The notes beneath the pieces were generated by a model that was not told the DNA's origin, did not search any database, and saw nothing but the letters and a program-made list of their open reading frames with translations. This document shows positions 23,101-31,242 of a stretch of 64,000 bases of DNA, piece after piece. Position 1 is the stretch's first letter. Every line of letters starts with the position of its first letter. Position numbers and translations under genes: made by a program. The stretch spans positions 23,906,020 to 23,970,019 of the forward strand of contig CM020620.1 of NCBI GenBank assembly GCA_009829735.1, written 5' to 3'. Source of the DNA: Pyropia yezoensis (Eukaryota; Rhodophyta; Bangiophyceae; Bangiales; Bangiaceae).

Positions 23101-25632
23101 GCGGCCGAGTGGCGGCGCCGCGTGCTGCGGCTGGTGACAACCAAGGCCAGTTTGACAGTCTCCACAGTCGCCGATGAGATGTTCTGGAAGGACGGTGGTG
23201 ATCGCGGTCCCCGCGGCCGCCCTGTCTCGGTCCAGGCACCCACGGCGCATCTCTACGCTCTCTATGGCCGCTCGCTCGCGTTGGCGGCTACCCACACCGA
23301 GGCCGAACAAGCAGGGACGGTGGACGTGCTCATCCTCGTACAAGAGCACCACCTCCAGATACGCGCGGACGAGTCAACCGACGATGACGGCGATGACAAT
23401 GACAGTCGCATACGGCAACCAACGTACGCGGCGAATGCCTCCCCGGGGGATCTTTGCAATATCTGGGTCCCGGTCCCAGACGCCAATGTCGACGGGAACA
23501 AGGGCGGGAAGGAGACCCGCGGTACCTACAGCACCTCCATTGATGCGGTGTGTGTGAGCCGCGAGGCAGTGACAAAGGGCACCGCCCTGCAGGGCCGTGG
23601 CTCTGGCAGCACAAAGGCGACGCCGCTCTGGTTTTCTGTACGGCGAACGGACGCCCACCTACTACCCTGTGCCACCAAAATGGCAGGGCTTGTGGTGGTG
23701 ACCCTGTCGATGAGCATCGTCTCTGACTGGCGCGAGTACAGTGGCCTCGGTGAATGGATGCGATTGCCACGCACCATACGGGAAAGCCTTGAGCCACCGG
23801 TACCGACGGGAGCGTCGTCTGTTGTTGTCCCAGGCACGTCGTCGCCGGTCATACTAGAGCCGTGGCCGAACGCCCAACCTCCGCCGCCACCTACGCCGCG
23901 ACCTCCGCCGCCCCCCCCCCCTCTGGACGTATCGGTCGAGCTGGACGAGTCCCAGCTGGGAGTCGTTCGAACTGTCGCAGATGCATTTGGCGGGCCCCGT
24001 GTCTCCTGTGTACTCGTGACGGGTCCACCAGGCACGGGCAAGACGCGGACCATTCTGGGGGTTGCCATGGAGCTGATTCGGCGCGGCTGTGGGTGTGGAG
24101 ACGGGGGGCCGATCATGACAAGGCAGCTGCTGGTGTCGAGGACCAATGCCGCATGTGACCAGATTGTGTCGGCGCTGCTGTCCCTACACGCGCTACTGGA
24201 GCGTCATGACTGGGGTCGGCGTTACCTGAAAAGCCTGTCACAGGCGTTTGGTTCTGTGGCGGGGGCCCGGATGCCAGTACTGTTGCGAGTCGGGCTGGCA
24301 CCACCAGAGGGCGATCCGATCGCCGCCACGCACATTGACGCTGTTGTCAAGGACCTACTACCTCGCGTCTACCCCGACGTGGTCAGGCGACAGGAGGCGG
24401 CAGCGGCAGCCCATGAGGCCTTGCTCCAGATATTGGGAGCTTCCGGCTCAAATGACCCAACCAGCGTCCGTGACGCACAAGCGGCAGGGGATGAACTCGT
24501 GGAGGCGAATGCGGCCGTCAAGAAGTCGGTGCGGCGACTGCATTCGCAAGTCGCTCAGGGTGCTCCTATTGTGGTGACTACTACCGCCACCTCGACGGGG
24601 AACGCCATCGGTGACCTTGGCTACCATGTCATCATCGTGGACGAGGCGGCTTCGACAAGCATCCCTGCGGCCGTGTCTGCTGTCGTCCGGGCTGCCGGGG
24701 AGGGTGGCGATGAGGCCGCGAGGATGACGCGCTGTGTGGTGTTTATGGGCGACCCCGCACAGTTGCCGCCGAGCAGTGGGATGCGGTACACCGGCGACCT
24801 CATCGCAATGGGCGACAGCGTGTTTGAGCGGCTCCAGCGGGACCACCCGCAGCTCACCCTCACTCACCAGCATCGACTGCGACCGATTTTTTGGACGATA
24901 GTGAGGGGCCTGTTTTACTCCTCAATCCCTGTTGGCGCTGGTATGATGGGGAACAAGGCGTCATGGGACAATGCTGTACCCCTACGGCCCGACTGGCTGG
25001 TACGCGCGTCTCGGAGGCCGCTTGAGATTACCAGCACCTCCCAGCTACCACCCCAAGATCGGCAAGAGGACTTCAATCCAGATACCAAGGGTGTTTCGAA
25101 CCTGGTGGAGGTGCGCGTAGTGGAAGACGAGCTACGGAACATTCTGCGTGGCTGGGCGTCCCGTCCTATGGGTGACCTACGCGTACTCGTGCTGAGCCCG
25201 TACACGGCACAGCGGCGGTTGCTCGACGCGGCTGTGCGCCGAGTGCGTGCGACCATCCGTCGCCCACAGCAGACGCACTACAAGTACACTGTGGACGTGT
25301 CAACCGTGGACGGCTCCCAGGGAGCTTCCGTGGATTGTGTGTTCTTTTCACTTGCCCGCTCAATCCCCAGAGACGACCAACAGACACGGAGTCGCATGAT
25401 GCGCTTTACCGGAGATAGGCGCCGCATGAACGTTATGCTGTCGCGCGCAGAGGCACATCTCCACGTTGTTGGGGACATGGACTATGTGGCACAGTCAAAC
25501 ACTCCGTGGGATGCGTGGTGGGCGGGAGTCTTGAGCGGTCGGTGGGGCGGAGCGAATCTCGTGCGTGTGAACTATGTACCCACTGGGCGGGGGGGGCACC
25601 AGCAGGGGCGCCCGGCGCCAGGGTGCTTGTGA
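20179..25632 (+). CDS. Sen1/senataxin-like SF1 helicase
   Basis: Single open frame of 1817 aa from the ATG at 20179 (MEFEDDNEDADSRD); the frame is open further upstream but through repeat sequence. The last 550 or so residues form an Upf1-type SF1B helicase core: Walker A GPPGTGKT (24031-24054), Walker B VDEAAS (about 24640), GDPAQLPPSSG (motif III, about 24750), LTHQHRLRP (motif IV), STVDGSQG (motif V, about 25303) and RRRMNVMLSRA (motif VI, about 25420). A 1200-residue N-terminal part without known motif, then a helicase, is the layout of Sen1/senataxin, which resolves RNA:DNA hybrids and helps terminate transcription. Upf1 itself is less likely because its Cys/His domain is not seen. No intron is evident. 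Confidence 0.8.
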   Translation: MEFEDDNEDADSRDGVRRTTSTPTTVGAGGITGADAPPVPATLRAPSASHGNVPGRMLATAPVAVHVAEAAAATGEASLPAPVAVPVAEAAAATGEASLPAANSTRDADAQLLDSLVADTCKTFFWGGASPPRASLLGAVERATAVAVRLIAPHKDLPVDPVVASATVLKLRALVWPVADRPDVMSIFSRALCTALRSAGGAPVLTLPANVVSPLLSAMVLPVTHPDAWATGAQLSVLAVCATTTTTTTTTSGLPTGAMGRRVDQRDVPLLPRASGASDQARQPLPTAPGFLGESVVEAVCLLLLSGLRNGTLVEDYVGAGDILRFLSMAWCSGCWSSAAATNALAALVTEDSSRVVHLALAGDSVSESHHPSSRVKLCTGVWREMSQAMSTSMHGATEQDAHGPAARALAMVVRPSMCEMLSLPGILAFVPAATPTQIPGFGSWSAAVVAYVSQLLRGVTAVLCNPSLEENDEVVTHLSAAVYTLAGTGLGLLLSSDKSLRKAARHVMCQLTSWYDPDNSSIDVVPEDSKRADDERRSWSPDVLLRLCKSVARMTAADEATVQGDQELYHPTTGPLFIFALALDAALRLVHVAAARDLPSEESRPLQSLAVCTAFVRACDAFVAALPMGDATTLASTGGRGARTRLVGILARLLDEGRGRIPARTPASVIGNLRRLLLRCVCFLASEAWERPEHRAFKRAVADAWFDSRPWVWCLAFGGPGTVAREAATAAEFYWTAVGRRGQRGVPATLSVSRTTMASTTSRLLQAHDRGQLLVGGATLLNVLTDVQRTLFHGKVGRDLRELRSTVHGIIGNLEGGQGARHRGGSGTDAVRHVHAHTREPGRVRTSGSGTMEDPIEIIDDDEEAGLVALPPESASAQAFNVRGVDLTHSSTAHPVRGGTVPVAGVQPGAADGGRSSTPRELTDVGDLPELSGRLAQRKAMGVCALLTSTSSWKTASFSLLDDGEDAEDATGSAAEWRRRVLRLVTTKASLTVSTVADEMFWKDGGDRGPRGRPVSVQAPTAHLYALYGRSLALAATHTEAEQAGTVDVLILVQEHHLQIRADESTDDDGDDNDSRIRQPTYAANASPGDLCNIWVPVPDANVDGNKGGKETRGTYSTSIDAVCVSREAVTKGTALQGRGSGSTKATPLWFSVRRTDAHLLPCATKMAGLVVVTLSMSIVSDWREYSGLGEWMRLPRTIRESLEPPVPTGASSVVVPGTSSPVILEPWPNAQPPPPPTPRPPPPPPPLDVSVELDESQLGVVRTVADAFGGPRVSCVLVTGPPGTGKTRTILGVAMELIRRGCGCGDGGPIMTRQLLVSRTNAACDQIVSALLSLHALLERHDWGRRYLKSLSQAFGSVAGARMPVLLRVGLAPPEGDPIAATHIDAVVKDLLPRVYPDVVRRQEAAAAAHEALLQILGASGSNDPTSVRDAQAAGDELVEANAAVKKSVRRLHSQVAQGAPIVVTTTATSTGNAIGDLGYHVIIVDEAASTSIPAAVSAVVRAAGEGGDEAARMTRCVVFMGDPAQLPPSSGMRYTGDLIAMGDSVFERLQRDHPQLTLTHQHRLRPIFWTIVRGLFYSSIPVGAGMMGNKASWDNAVPLRPDWLVRASRRPLEITSTSQLPPQDRQEDFNPDTKGVSNLVEVRVVEDELRNILRGWASRPMGDLRVLVLSPYTAQRRLLDAAVRRVRATIRRPQQTHYKYTVDVSTVDGSQGASVDCVFFSLARSIPRDDQQTRSRMMRFTGDRRRMNVMLSRAEAHLHVVGDMDYVAQSNTPWDAWWAGVLSGRWGGANLVRVNYVPTGRGGHQQGRPAPGCL
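20361..20480 (+). repeat. 60-bp tandem duplication in helicase N-terminus
   Basis: Two adjacent 60-bp units (20361-20420 and 20421-20480) differing at about three bases and adding 20 residues twice (APVAVxVAEAAAATGEASLP). The reading frame is kept. Confidence 0.92.
20900..20932. repeat. CAC triplet run in helicase gene
   Basis: About nine CAC/ACC triplets encoding a Thr run in the helicase N-terminal region. It is in frame and likely of variable length. Confidence 0.85.
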
Positions 25633-25681
25633 CATGGAGGCCACTGTGGTCGCTGCATTGGGGGAAGGGGAGGCCGGGGGG

Positions 25682-25731
25682 GGTCCACGAGCTTGTTTTT
25701 TCTGCTGGTCCACGAGCTCGTTTTTTCTGCT
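25682..25731 (+). repeat. 25-bp tandem duplication
   Basis: GGTCCACGAGCTYGTTTTTT plus TCTGCT occurs twice in a row, with one C/T difference, just downstream of the helicase stop codon. Confidence 0.9.
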
Positions 25732-25732
25732 T

Positions 25733-26772
25733 TGTTTCTTGCCTTCTTCGTCGGGTGCCTCCGAACGATTCGCCGAGGTGGACCGCCTGCACGCCGAGGT
25801 CACTGTGCACGAGCTTCACAACGCGTTGATCACTACACACGCACGGCATTGCACCAGCTCTTCCTCATCTTGGTCACTCGCTACACCGCATTGACGCAGC
25901 AGCAGACCTACCCGACGCTGGCAGCCAACACGCAGGACCTCTTACTGGCGCACGACGACCGCGACTCCATCTACCGCACCGCAACCTCTTTATTTGAGTC
26001 GTCGGTGCTCACCTACCATACTTTTGCCATCTCAAGGGAGGAGGGGCAGCTAGTCCAAGCTCGCCTATGCCCGCGCCGCTCGCCGCGCGTTCCGTCGACC
26101 CCTGCCGCCCCTCTTTCATCCAGCGCTCGTCGGCGCCAAAACGGGCAGCCTCGTGCTAACTCCGGTGCTCAAGAGGCTCGCGGTGGCCGAGACGACAACG
26201 GACCGGCGGCGGGTGGTGCCCCCGATGGAGAAGGTGGTCAAGGCGGCGGAGGGGCTCAAGGCCGCGCCGGCTGCGGCCGCGGCGGTGGCGGCCGCGGCGG
26301 TGGCGGCCGCGGCGGTGGCGGCCGCGGCGGTGGCGGCCGCGGCGGTGGCGGCCGCGGCGGTGGCGGTGGCGGCCGCGGCGGTGGCGGCCGCGGCGGTGGC
26401 GGCCGCAGCGGTGGCGGCCGCGGCGGTGGCGGCCGCGGCAGTGGCGGCCGCAGCGGTGGCGGCCGCAGCGGTGGCGGCCGCAGCGGTGGCGGCCGCAGCG
26501 GTGGCGGCCGCAGCGGTGGCGGCCGCGGCGGCGGTGGCGGTGGCGGTGGCGGTGGCGGTGGCGGTTGCGGTGGAGGTGACCGCGGCGCCAAAACATCCCC
26601 TGATAAGCACGATAGCAAGCACTGTTACATTTTCCGGATAGCCGTCCTATCTTCAATCTTAGACCCCGTGGCCAAGACCCCGTGCCCAAGAGTGGATGTG
26701 ATAGGAATGGAAAAAGACTGCAACGTCACTCAAATACCCCGACCCCCGGCCCCCCAGCTACGCGACCCCTAA
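25733..26772 (+). CDS. unassigned ORF with RGG-like repeats
   Basis: A frame without a convincing ATG runs from the duplication after the helicase to 26772. Its first half (ALHQLFLILVTRYTAL, DDRDSIYRTATSLF) looks like natural helical protein. The second half is Gly/Arg-rich, about 20 RGGGG-type units. The neighbouring +2 frame also reads plausibly just before 25840 (RLHAEVTVHELHNAL), so a frame change or intron may lie there. It could be the end of a second gene; I do not recognise the family. Confidence 0.3.
26275..26578. repeat. 15-bp GC-rich tandem repeat
   Basis: About 20 units related to CGCGGCGGTGGCGGC, with AGC replacing GGC in the right half and collapsing to 6-bp GGTGGC units near 26530-26570. 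Because units are multiples of three, all six frames stay open across it. Confidence 0.9.
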
Positions 26773-28580
26773 GGACTCCCCGGACTAGATGGTCCACGCA
26801 CAGGCCCGTGGTCGTTGCCGTGTCGGGGAGAATCGCCGTTGACGTGGCGGGGAGCACCGCCGTTGCCGTAGCGGGGAGCACCACCGTAGCCATAGCGGGG
26901 AGCATCGCCGTGGCCGTGGCGGGGAGCACCGCCGTTGCCGTGGCGGGGAGCACCGCCGTTGCCGTGGCGGGGAGCATCGCCGTTGACGTAGCGGGGAGCA
27001 CCACCGTAGCCGTAGCGGGGAGCACCGCCGTTGCCGTAGCGGGGAGAATCGCCGTGGCCGTGGCGGGGAGAATCGCCGTGGCCGTGGCGGGGAGCACCGC
27101 CGTTGCCGTAGCGGGGAGAATCGCCGTGGCCGTGGCGGGGAGCACCACCGTCGTCGAAGCGGTGGCCGGCGCCGTGGCCGTGGCGGGGAGAAGTGCCGTC
27201 GTCGTAGCGGGGAGCCGCGCCGTAGTCGTGGCCGGGAGCACCACCGTCGTCGTGGCGGGGAGCACCACCGTCGTCGAAGCGGGGGCCGGCGCCGTGGCCG
27301 TGGCGGGGAGAAGTGCCGTCGTCGTAGCGGGGAGAAGTGCCGTCGTCGTGGCGAGGAGAATCGCCGTGGCCGTGGCGGGAAGCATTGACGCGCACAGCGC
27401 TCACCCGACGGTGAACTGGGCGGACGATACGTCCCTCCGATGGGCCAGCCATATGCCCAACACCCGACGCCCTGTCCCGCGATAGCAGCCTGCCCGGTGT
27501 TGACAACGCAGACGACTCCTTAAACTCCCTGCACGCGACCTCGTGCAACACGCAGTCCAGGCGCTTCCAAAACCGCATGCCACAACAGCCACACGCGTTC
27601 TTGACGGGGGGGTGTCCGCGCTTCCACGAATCGACCCTTTTCGCGAGGGTCTTGCTGAGGCTTGAGTCAGCTGTCTGCCCCTTCTTGTACTCATATGGTG
27701 GGGGGCGTCCCACCCACCTGGGGGTCTCGAGACACCGCGCACACGCCGTGGATGGCGGGCCACCAGGAGCAGGCACGCCGCCTACTTTCACCGTTGTAGC
27801 GGTCGGGCGGGGAACAGGGGGCTCCTGGCCACGCGCACTCCCACCCTCTTGGCGGTGCTGTTCGGCCGACCCACCACGAGACGGCACTGCTGGCCTTGAC
27901 GCCATGCCAAACGACGCCAGCGGGGGAAGTGGCACCCGCGGCGGCACCTGTTGCGGAGGTGGCGTCGGCGGCATGCCCTGTCCTGCACCATCTAGGCGAG
28001 TCCCCGACGCCAGGACACCCATCCCGGCAGCTATGATGTCCGCCAGCGCACGTTGCGGTGGCGGCGGAGGCAAACGCGCTTCCACGTCCTCTTGGCGACA
28101 CCCCGAGGACAACATGCTGGTCCCGACCGCAGCCTCACCAATCCCGGCTGTAAGGCCGTCGACGCCGCGCACTTGAGCCGCCAGGACGTCCTCCCGCTTC
28201 ACTTGTACATCGTCGCCTTCGCCAACACCAGGCGTATCCGCCCCACCATCGGCAGCGCTTTCCCCAGTAGGGAACACCTGACGGTCGGGGGTGTGAGGCG
28301 TTGACGACGCCGATGAACATGATCCACCGTCACCACCACCACCACCGATGCCATCCTCTACGGGAAAGCGGGTGGATGATGTACCAGCCCCCATGTGCGT
28401 TTCGTCGGCGACAGCAGGTGCGGCCAAGCTGGCCGCAGCGGCGCTACGACGCGCGCGTCGTCGGCGCTCCGCCAGAGAAAGACGGGCAGGTGGGTTCGCA
28501 CCCTCACCCGTATCACCGCCACCACCGCGCTGCCCATCATACCCACCACCGCGCTGCCCATCATACCCACCATCGGCCAT
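26769..28580 (-). CDS. C2HC zinc-finger protein with octapeptide repeats
   Basis: 603 aa from the ATG at 28580 (MADGGYDGQRGGGYDG). The first 330 residues are low complexity, Pro/Gly/Ala-rich and acidic in parts. Near residue 350-400 lies CARC, then CGCCGMRFWKRLDCVLHEVAC, which fits a C2H2-like finger (C-x2-C-x3-F-x8-H-x3-C) with the last His replaced by Cys. The C-terminal 200 residues are 24 tandem octapeptides of the form R-[HY]-x-x-G-x-[AS]-P, rich in His, Asn and Asp. The chromovirus B LTR starts 129 bp upstream of the ATG, head to head, so its promoter region has been split by the insertion. The product is probably nuclear or nucleic-acid binding; no family name is offered. Confidence 0.6.
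   Translation of the reverse strand: MADGGYDGQRGGGYDGQRGGGGDTGEGANPPARLSLAERRRRARRSAAAASLAAPAVADETHMGAGTSSTRFPVEDGIGGGGGDGGSCSSASSTPHTPDRQVFPTGESAADGGADTPGVGEGDDVQVKREDVLAAQVRGVDGLTAGIGEAAVGTSMLSSGCRQEDVEARLPPPPPQRALADIIAAGMGVLASGTRLDGAGQGMPPTPPPQQVPPRVPLPPLASFGMASRPAVPSRGGSAEQHRQEGGSARGQEPPVPRPTATTVKVGGVPAPGGPPSTACARCLETPRWVGRPPPYEYKKGQTADSSLSKTLAKRVDSWKRGHPPVKNACGCCGMRFWKRLDCVLHEVACREFKESSALSTPGRLLSRDRASGVGHMAGPSEGRIVRPVHRRVSAVRVNASRHGHGDSPRHDDGTSPRYDDGTSPRHGHGAGPRFDDGGAPRHDDGGAPGHDYGAAPRYDDGTSPRHGHGAGHRFDDGGAPRHGHGDSPRYGNGGAPRHGHGDSPRHGHGDSPRYGNGGAPRYGYGGAPRYVNGDAPRHGNGGAPRHGNGGAPRHGHGDAPRYGYGGAPRYGNGGAPRHVNGDSPRHGNDHGPVRGPSSPGSP
26811..27390. repeat. 24-bp minisatellite, about 24 units
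   Basis: Tandem 24-bp units of the GCCGTNGCCGTAGCGGGGAG type, with variants grouped in blocks, for example Tyr-Asp-Asp types at the right and Tyr-Gly-Asn types at the left. It encodes the octapeptides of the zinc-finger gene and keeps frame throughout. Confidence 0.93.
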
Positions 28581-28708
28581 GGTGAGACGCCTGCGGTAGG
28601 AGAGAACAGCAGGCGCCGTGCGACTTGGCCGGGATTGGGGGGGGGGAGGGGGGGGGGACGGCGTGGAGGGAGGAGAGGCGCAGGAGCCGGGTGGGAGAGG
28701 GGGGCAAG

Positions 28709-29176
28709 TGTGGCAGTATTGACCCCCAGGTAGGGGGCAACACGTGCCATGCAAGGGGCGGCAGGCCACTAGCCTGGTCCGTTCCTCCCCCTGCATTTGG
28801 GTCCATATTCCCTAAGTTCGGGATAGTTAGCTTAGTAGTAAATCCAACTTGGATTTGAGGGTTTTCTGCATTTATCGTCTTGAATTTTCGTGTGGCCCGG
28901 TGGGCAGGTGCTGGGGTGGGAGATTCTGAGTGGCGAGATTCTGAGTGGACCCTGGGGGGATAAGGGGAGGGACAGCGGGGCTTGGCCCTGCGTCCCCGTC
29001 CCGACCAAGAAACTGTTGGACCACACACCATCTTCTTGTTTGTCCGTGGGGGGATTGCCCCACAACAGGGATAGAGTGTGTGCGACTTGCACTTCTTCCG
29101 GTTCCCCCGACACGGGAGGCAGCCCTCGCACACCGCCCCAACTTGGGTACTGTGTGTGCGAGTGGTTTTTGCCACA
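28709..29176 (+). repeat. 5' LTR of chromovirus B
   Basis: 468 bp from TGTGGCA to TGCCACA, the same inverted ends as copy A. Bases before it (GCAAG at 28704-28708) are the candidate target-site duplicate. It lies 129 bp from the start codon of the zinc-finger gene. Confidence 0.93.
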
Positions 29177-29178
29177 TT

Positions 29179-29196
29179 TGGTGGAGCAGCAGGGGA
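29179..29196 (+). other. primer-binding-site candidate
   Basis: TGGTGGAGCAGCAGGGGA begins two bases after the 5' LTR, where a sequence complementary to a tRNA 3' end is expected; the TGG matches the CCA tail. The tRNA species was not identified. Confidence 0.5.
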
Positions 29197-29295
29197 CAGA
29201 GGTAAACTTTACCTCCGGGTGCACCCGGGTGTAGGGGGCCCTCTGTCTCAGAGGAACGGTGGACTTGGACCGTGTCATACGGATCGTTAGCCAAC

Positions 29296-31242
29296 ATGGC
29301 TAGCTCGGACCCCCCGTCGTCCGGGGAGTACACGGGTGACGCACGTACTTCAGTGCCTTTGAATACTGGTGAGACACAGGTGGGTTTACCTGGGGTCGCA
29401 GAGGGACTAGAGGTCCCTCAAGCCAGCAGGACTGGAAGTGCGGGCGGGCAACAGGCCACCCCGACTCAGTCGGGAGTTCACTCGGGTGACACTTCTGACG
29501 TGGGTGGGCCGAAGTCTGGCCACCGCGTGGTATACTCAACGGGAACGTCCCAAGGGGTGAGGACTGTCCCCGCGAGTTCCACTCGGGTTGGAGCCAACTT
29601 TGGCATGGAGCCATCGCCAACTAGGCTTTCGGAGGACGGCGGACCTCCGTTGGTCGGCGATGGGCTCGCGCCCATGCCCCCGGTTGAGACCCCTGAGGAA
29701 CGTGGTTACCCCTCAGGTGGACTCCCGGAGGCGGACCGAGACTCAACTGGAGTCGTCAATCCACTCCTCGCGGAAACTGTCCGTCGGGAGGCGACCAATG
29801 TGTTGCGGCAGACTTTGCCGGACCTGGTGGTCACGATGACGAATACTATTCTGAATCAGATTGTAGCGAGTTTGCCAGATGGCCTGAATGTCCAGACCGG
29901 ATTGGGGCTTTCGAGCCCACAGGCGCAGGGGGAATCCCTCCCCACGCCTATCTCGGGTCGCCCCGAACTGGGGGCGACACCTGTGACTCCCAACGAGGGA
30001 GCCACACCATACGCGGTGGGGCGTACGCCCTTCACGGGGGAGTTCCCCTCGGAAACGCCGGCGGCTACACCAAGCTCGCCGTACCAGACTACAGGCACTG
30101 AGGGTGGACTTACCCCAGTGCCACAGCGGCTGTTCCCTCAACGTGAGGTGCCGCCCAAGATCCAGGTAGCCAACCCGGTCTACCAGAGGATCTTTGACTG
30201 TGAGACCTACGCCCTCCACAACAAGTCGGTGGCGTATGGTCCTGACCAGGCCCGAGCCATGGGCCGTGCCAAGAAGAATGCACTTCACTCTTTTGGGCAC
30301 AAAGCGGAGTGGGATGGAACTCCCCCCCTCCGTGTCTTTGAGTTCCTACGTCGTTTCACAAAAGCCTGTGACGACAATGCCATAAGTGAAGGCATGGCTT
30401 TTTACATGCTACAGGAGTTTACGAAGGGAGACCTGCGGACAGAACTTATGTCCGTCATGCCCAGCTCCTCAAGTGGAGGCGCTGGGGAGGTGACGTCCTA
30501 TTTGGAGCTCGTCAACTGGTTGTTGAGGGCCATGGTTGATGAAGCGGCGTTGGCTTCTCAAGTCGAGGAGTTTACGCAAGCCCATCAGGAAGAGGCGGAG
30601 GACGAGTTGTCCTTTGCGGAGCGAGTCCGTAAGCTCAACAATCTTTGTGGGTTTCTTCATCCACAAGCTGTGGTGAAGAGTCGGTTTGTGGAAGGACTCC
30701 ACTGGTCAGTCCGGATGGAGACCCGGGAGCATAACACTGCCCGGGCGACCCTGGCCGAGTTGGCTAGGTTCGCCTACCGCAGAGGCGAGGCCTACCGCAA
30801 GTTGCGGGAGGAACAACGCCAGGAGCGTCAGGCCGAGTTGGCCAAGGAACGGGAAGAGGCGCGCCAGGCCAGAGAGTTGCGAGAGGCACGCCGAATCCGC
30901 AAGGAGAGGGTGGTAGCTGCCGTGGGAACTTCCCAAGGTACCTCGTCGTCTTCCCCAGTTGGGAAGACCCCTCCGGGAACTGATCATCGGTGTTGGAACT
31001 GCAACTCCGATGGTCACTGGGCATATGATTGCCCCAAGTTGAGTAAACGCATCCAACAGCTTGTTAGGAATGCGAGTAAGAAGTCGGCTACGAACGAAGT
31101 GCGTTCACGCCGCGAGGGTGGGTCTCGACCAGTGGTGGCGGTCGCCACACCCTCGACGGAGGGGGCGGACACGTCGTCCTCGGACTCGTCGTCGTCCCCT
31201 TCGCCCTCAGATTCGGACGCCAAGTCGGCGGGAAACGAATGA
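29296..31242 (+). CDS. Gag of chromovirus B
   Basis: 648 aa from the ATG at 29296 ([14 protein letters not shown]); an ATA/ATC-like start slightly upstream is possible but less natural. A Ser/Pro/Gly-rich N-terminal 280 residues is followed by a capsid-like helical region (about residues 290-500, with [12 protein letters not shown] and [15 protein letters not shown]). Next come a basic, Arg/Glu-rich coiled stretch, one CCHC knuckle [14 protein letters not shown] near 30992-31033, and an acidic Ser/Asp tail. It packages element RNA in virus-like particles. The stop codon overlaps the pol start in an ATGA. Confidence 0.88.
   Translation: MASSDPPSSGEYTGDARTSVPLNTGETQVGLPGVAEGLEVPQASRTGSAGGQQATPTQSGVHSGDTSDVGGPKSGHRVVYSTGTSQGVRTVPASSTRVGANFGMEPSPTRLSEDGGPPLVGDGLAPMPPVETPEERGYPSGGLPEADRDSTGVVNPLLAETVRREATNVLRQTLPDLVVTMTNTILNQIVASLPDGLNVQTGLGLSSPQAQGESLPTPISGRPELGATPVTPNEGATPYAVGRTPFTGEFPSETPAATPSSPYQTTGTEGGLTPVPQRLFPQREVPPKIQVANPVYQRIFDCETYALHNKSVAYGPDQARAMGRAKKNALHSFGHKAEWDGTPPLRVFEFLRRFTKACDDNAISEGMAFYMLQEFTKGDLRTELMSVMPSSSSGGAGEVTSYLELVNWLLRAMVDEAALASQVEEFTQAHQEEAEDELSFAERVRKLNNLCGFLHPQAVVKSRFVEGLHWSVRMETREHNTARATLAELARFAYRRGEAYRKLREEQRQERQAELAKEREEARQARELREARRIRKERVVAAVGTSQGTSSSSPVGKTPPGTDHRCWNCNSDGHWAYDCPKLSKRIQQLVRNASKKSATNEVRSRREGGSRPVVAVATPSTEGADTSSSDSSSSPSPSDSDAKSAGNE

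Noticed and set aside
25780-26000. Similarity to the C-terminus of nuclear cap-binding protein 1
   Set aside because: Only a short helical stretch resembles it and a frame change would be needed; too weak to call.
26275-26578. Long Ala-, Pro- or His-rich frames on both strands
   Set aside because: All come from one 15-bp repeat that is a multiple of three, so openness is not evidence of coding.
26811-27390. CRISPR-like array
   Set aside because: Units are contiguous 24-bp repeats without unique spacers and encode octapeptides in frame.
28709-29176. This LTR as the 3' LTR of an element to its left
   Set aside because: A primer-binding-site candidate and gag follow it directly, and the left flank is a host-like gene, not element sequence.
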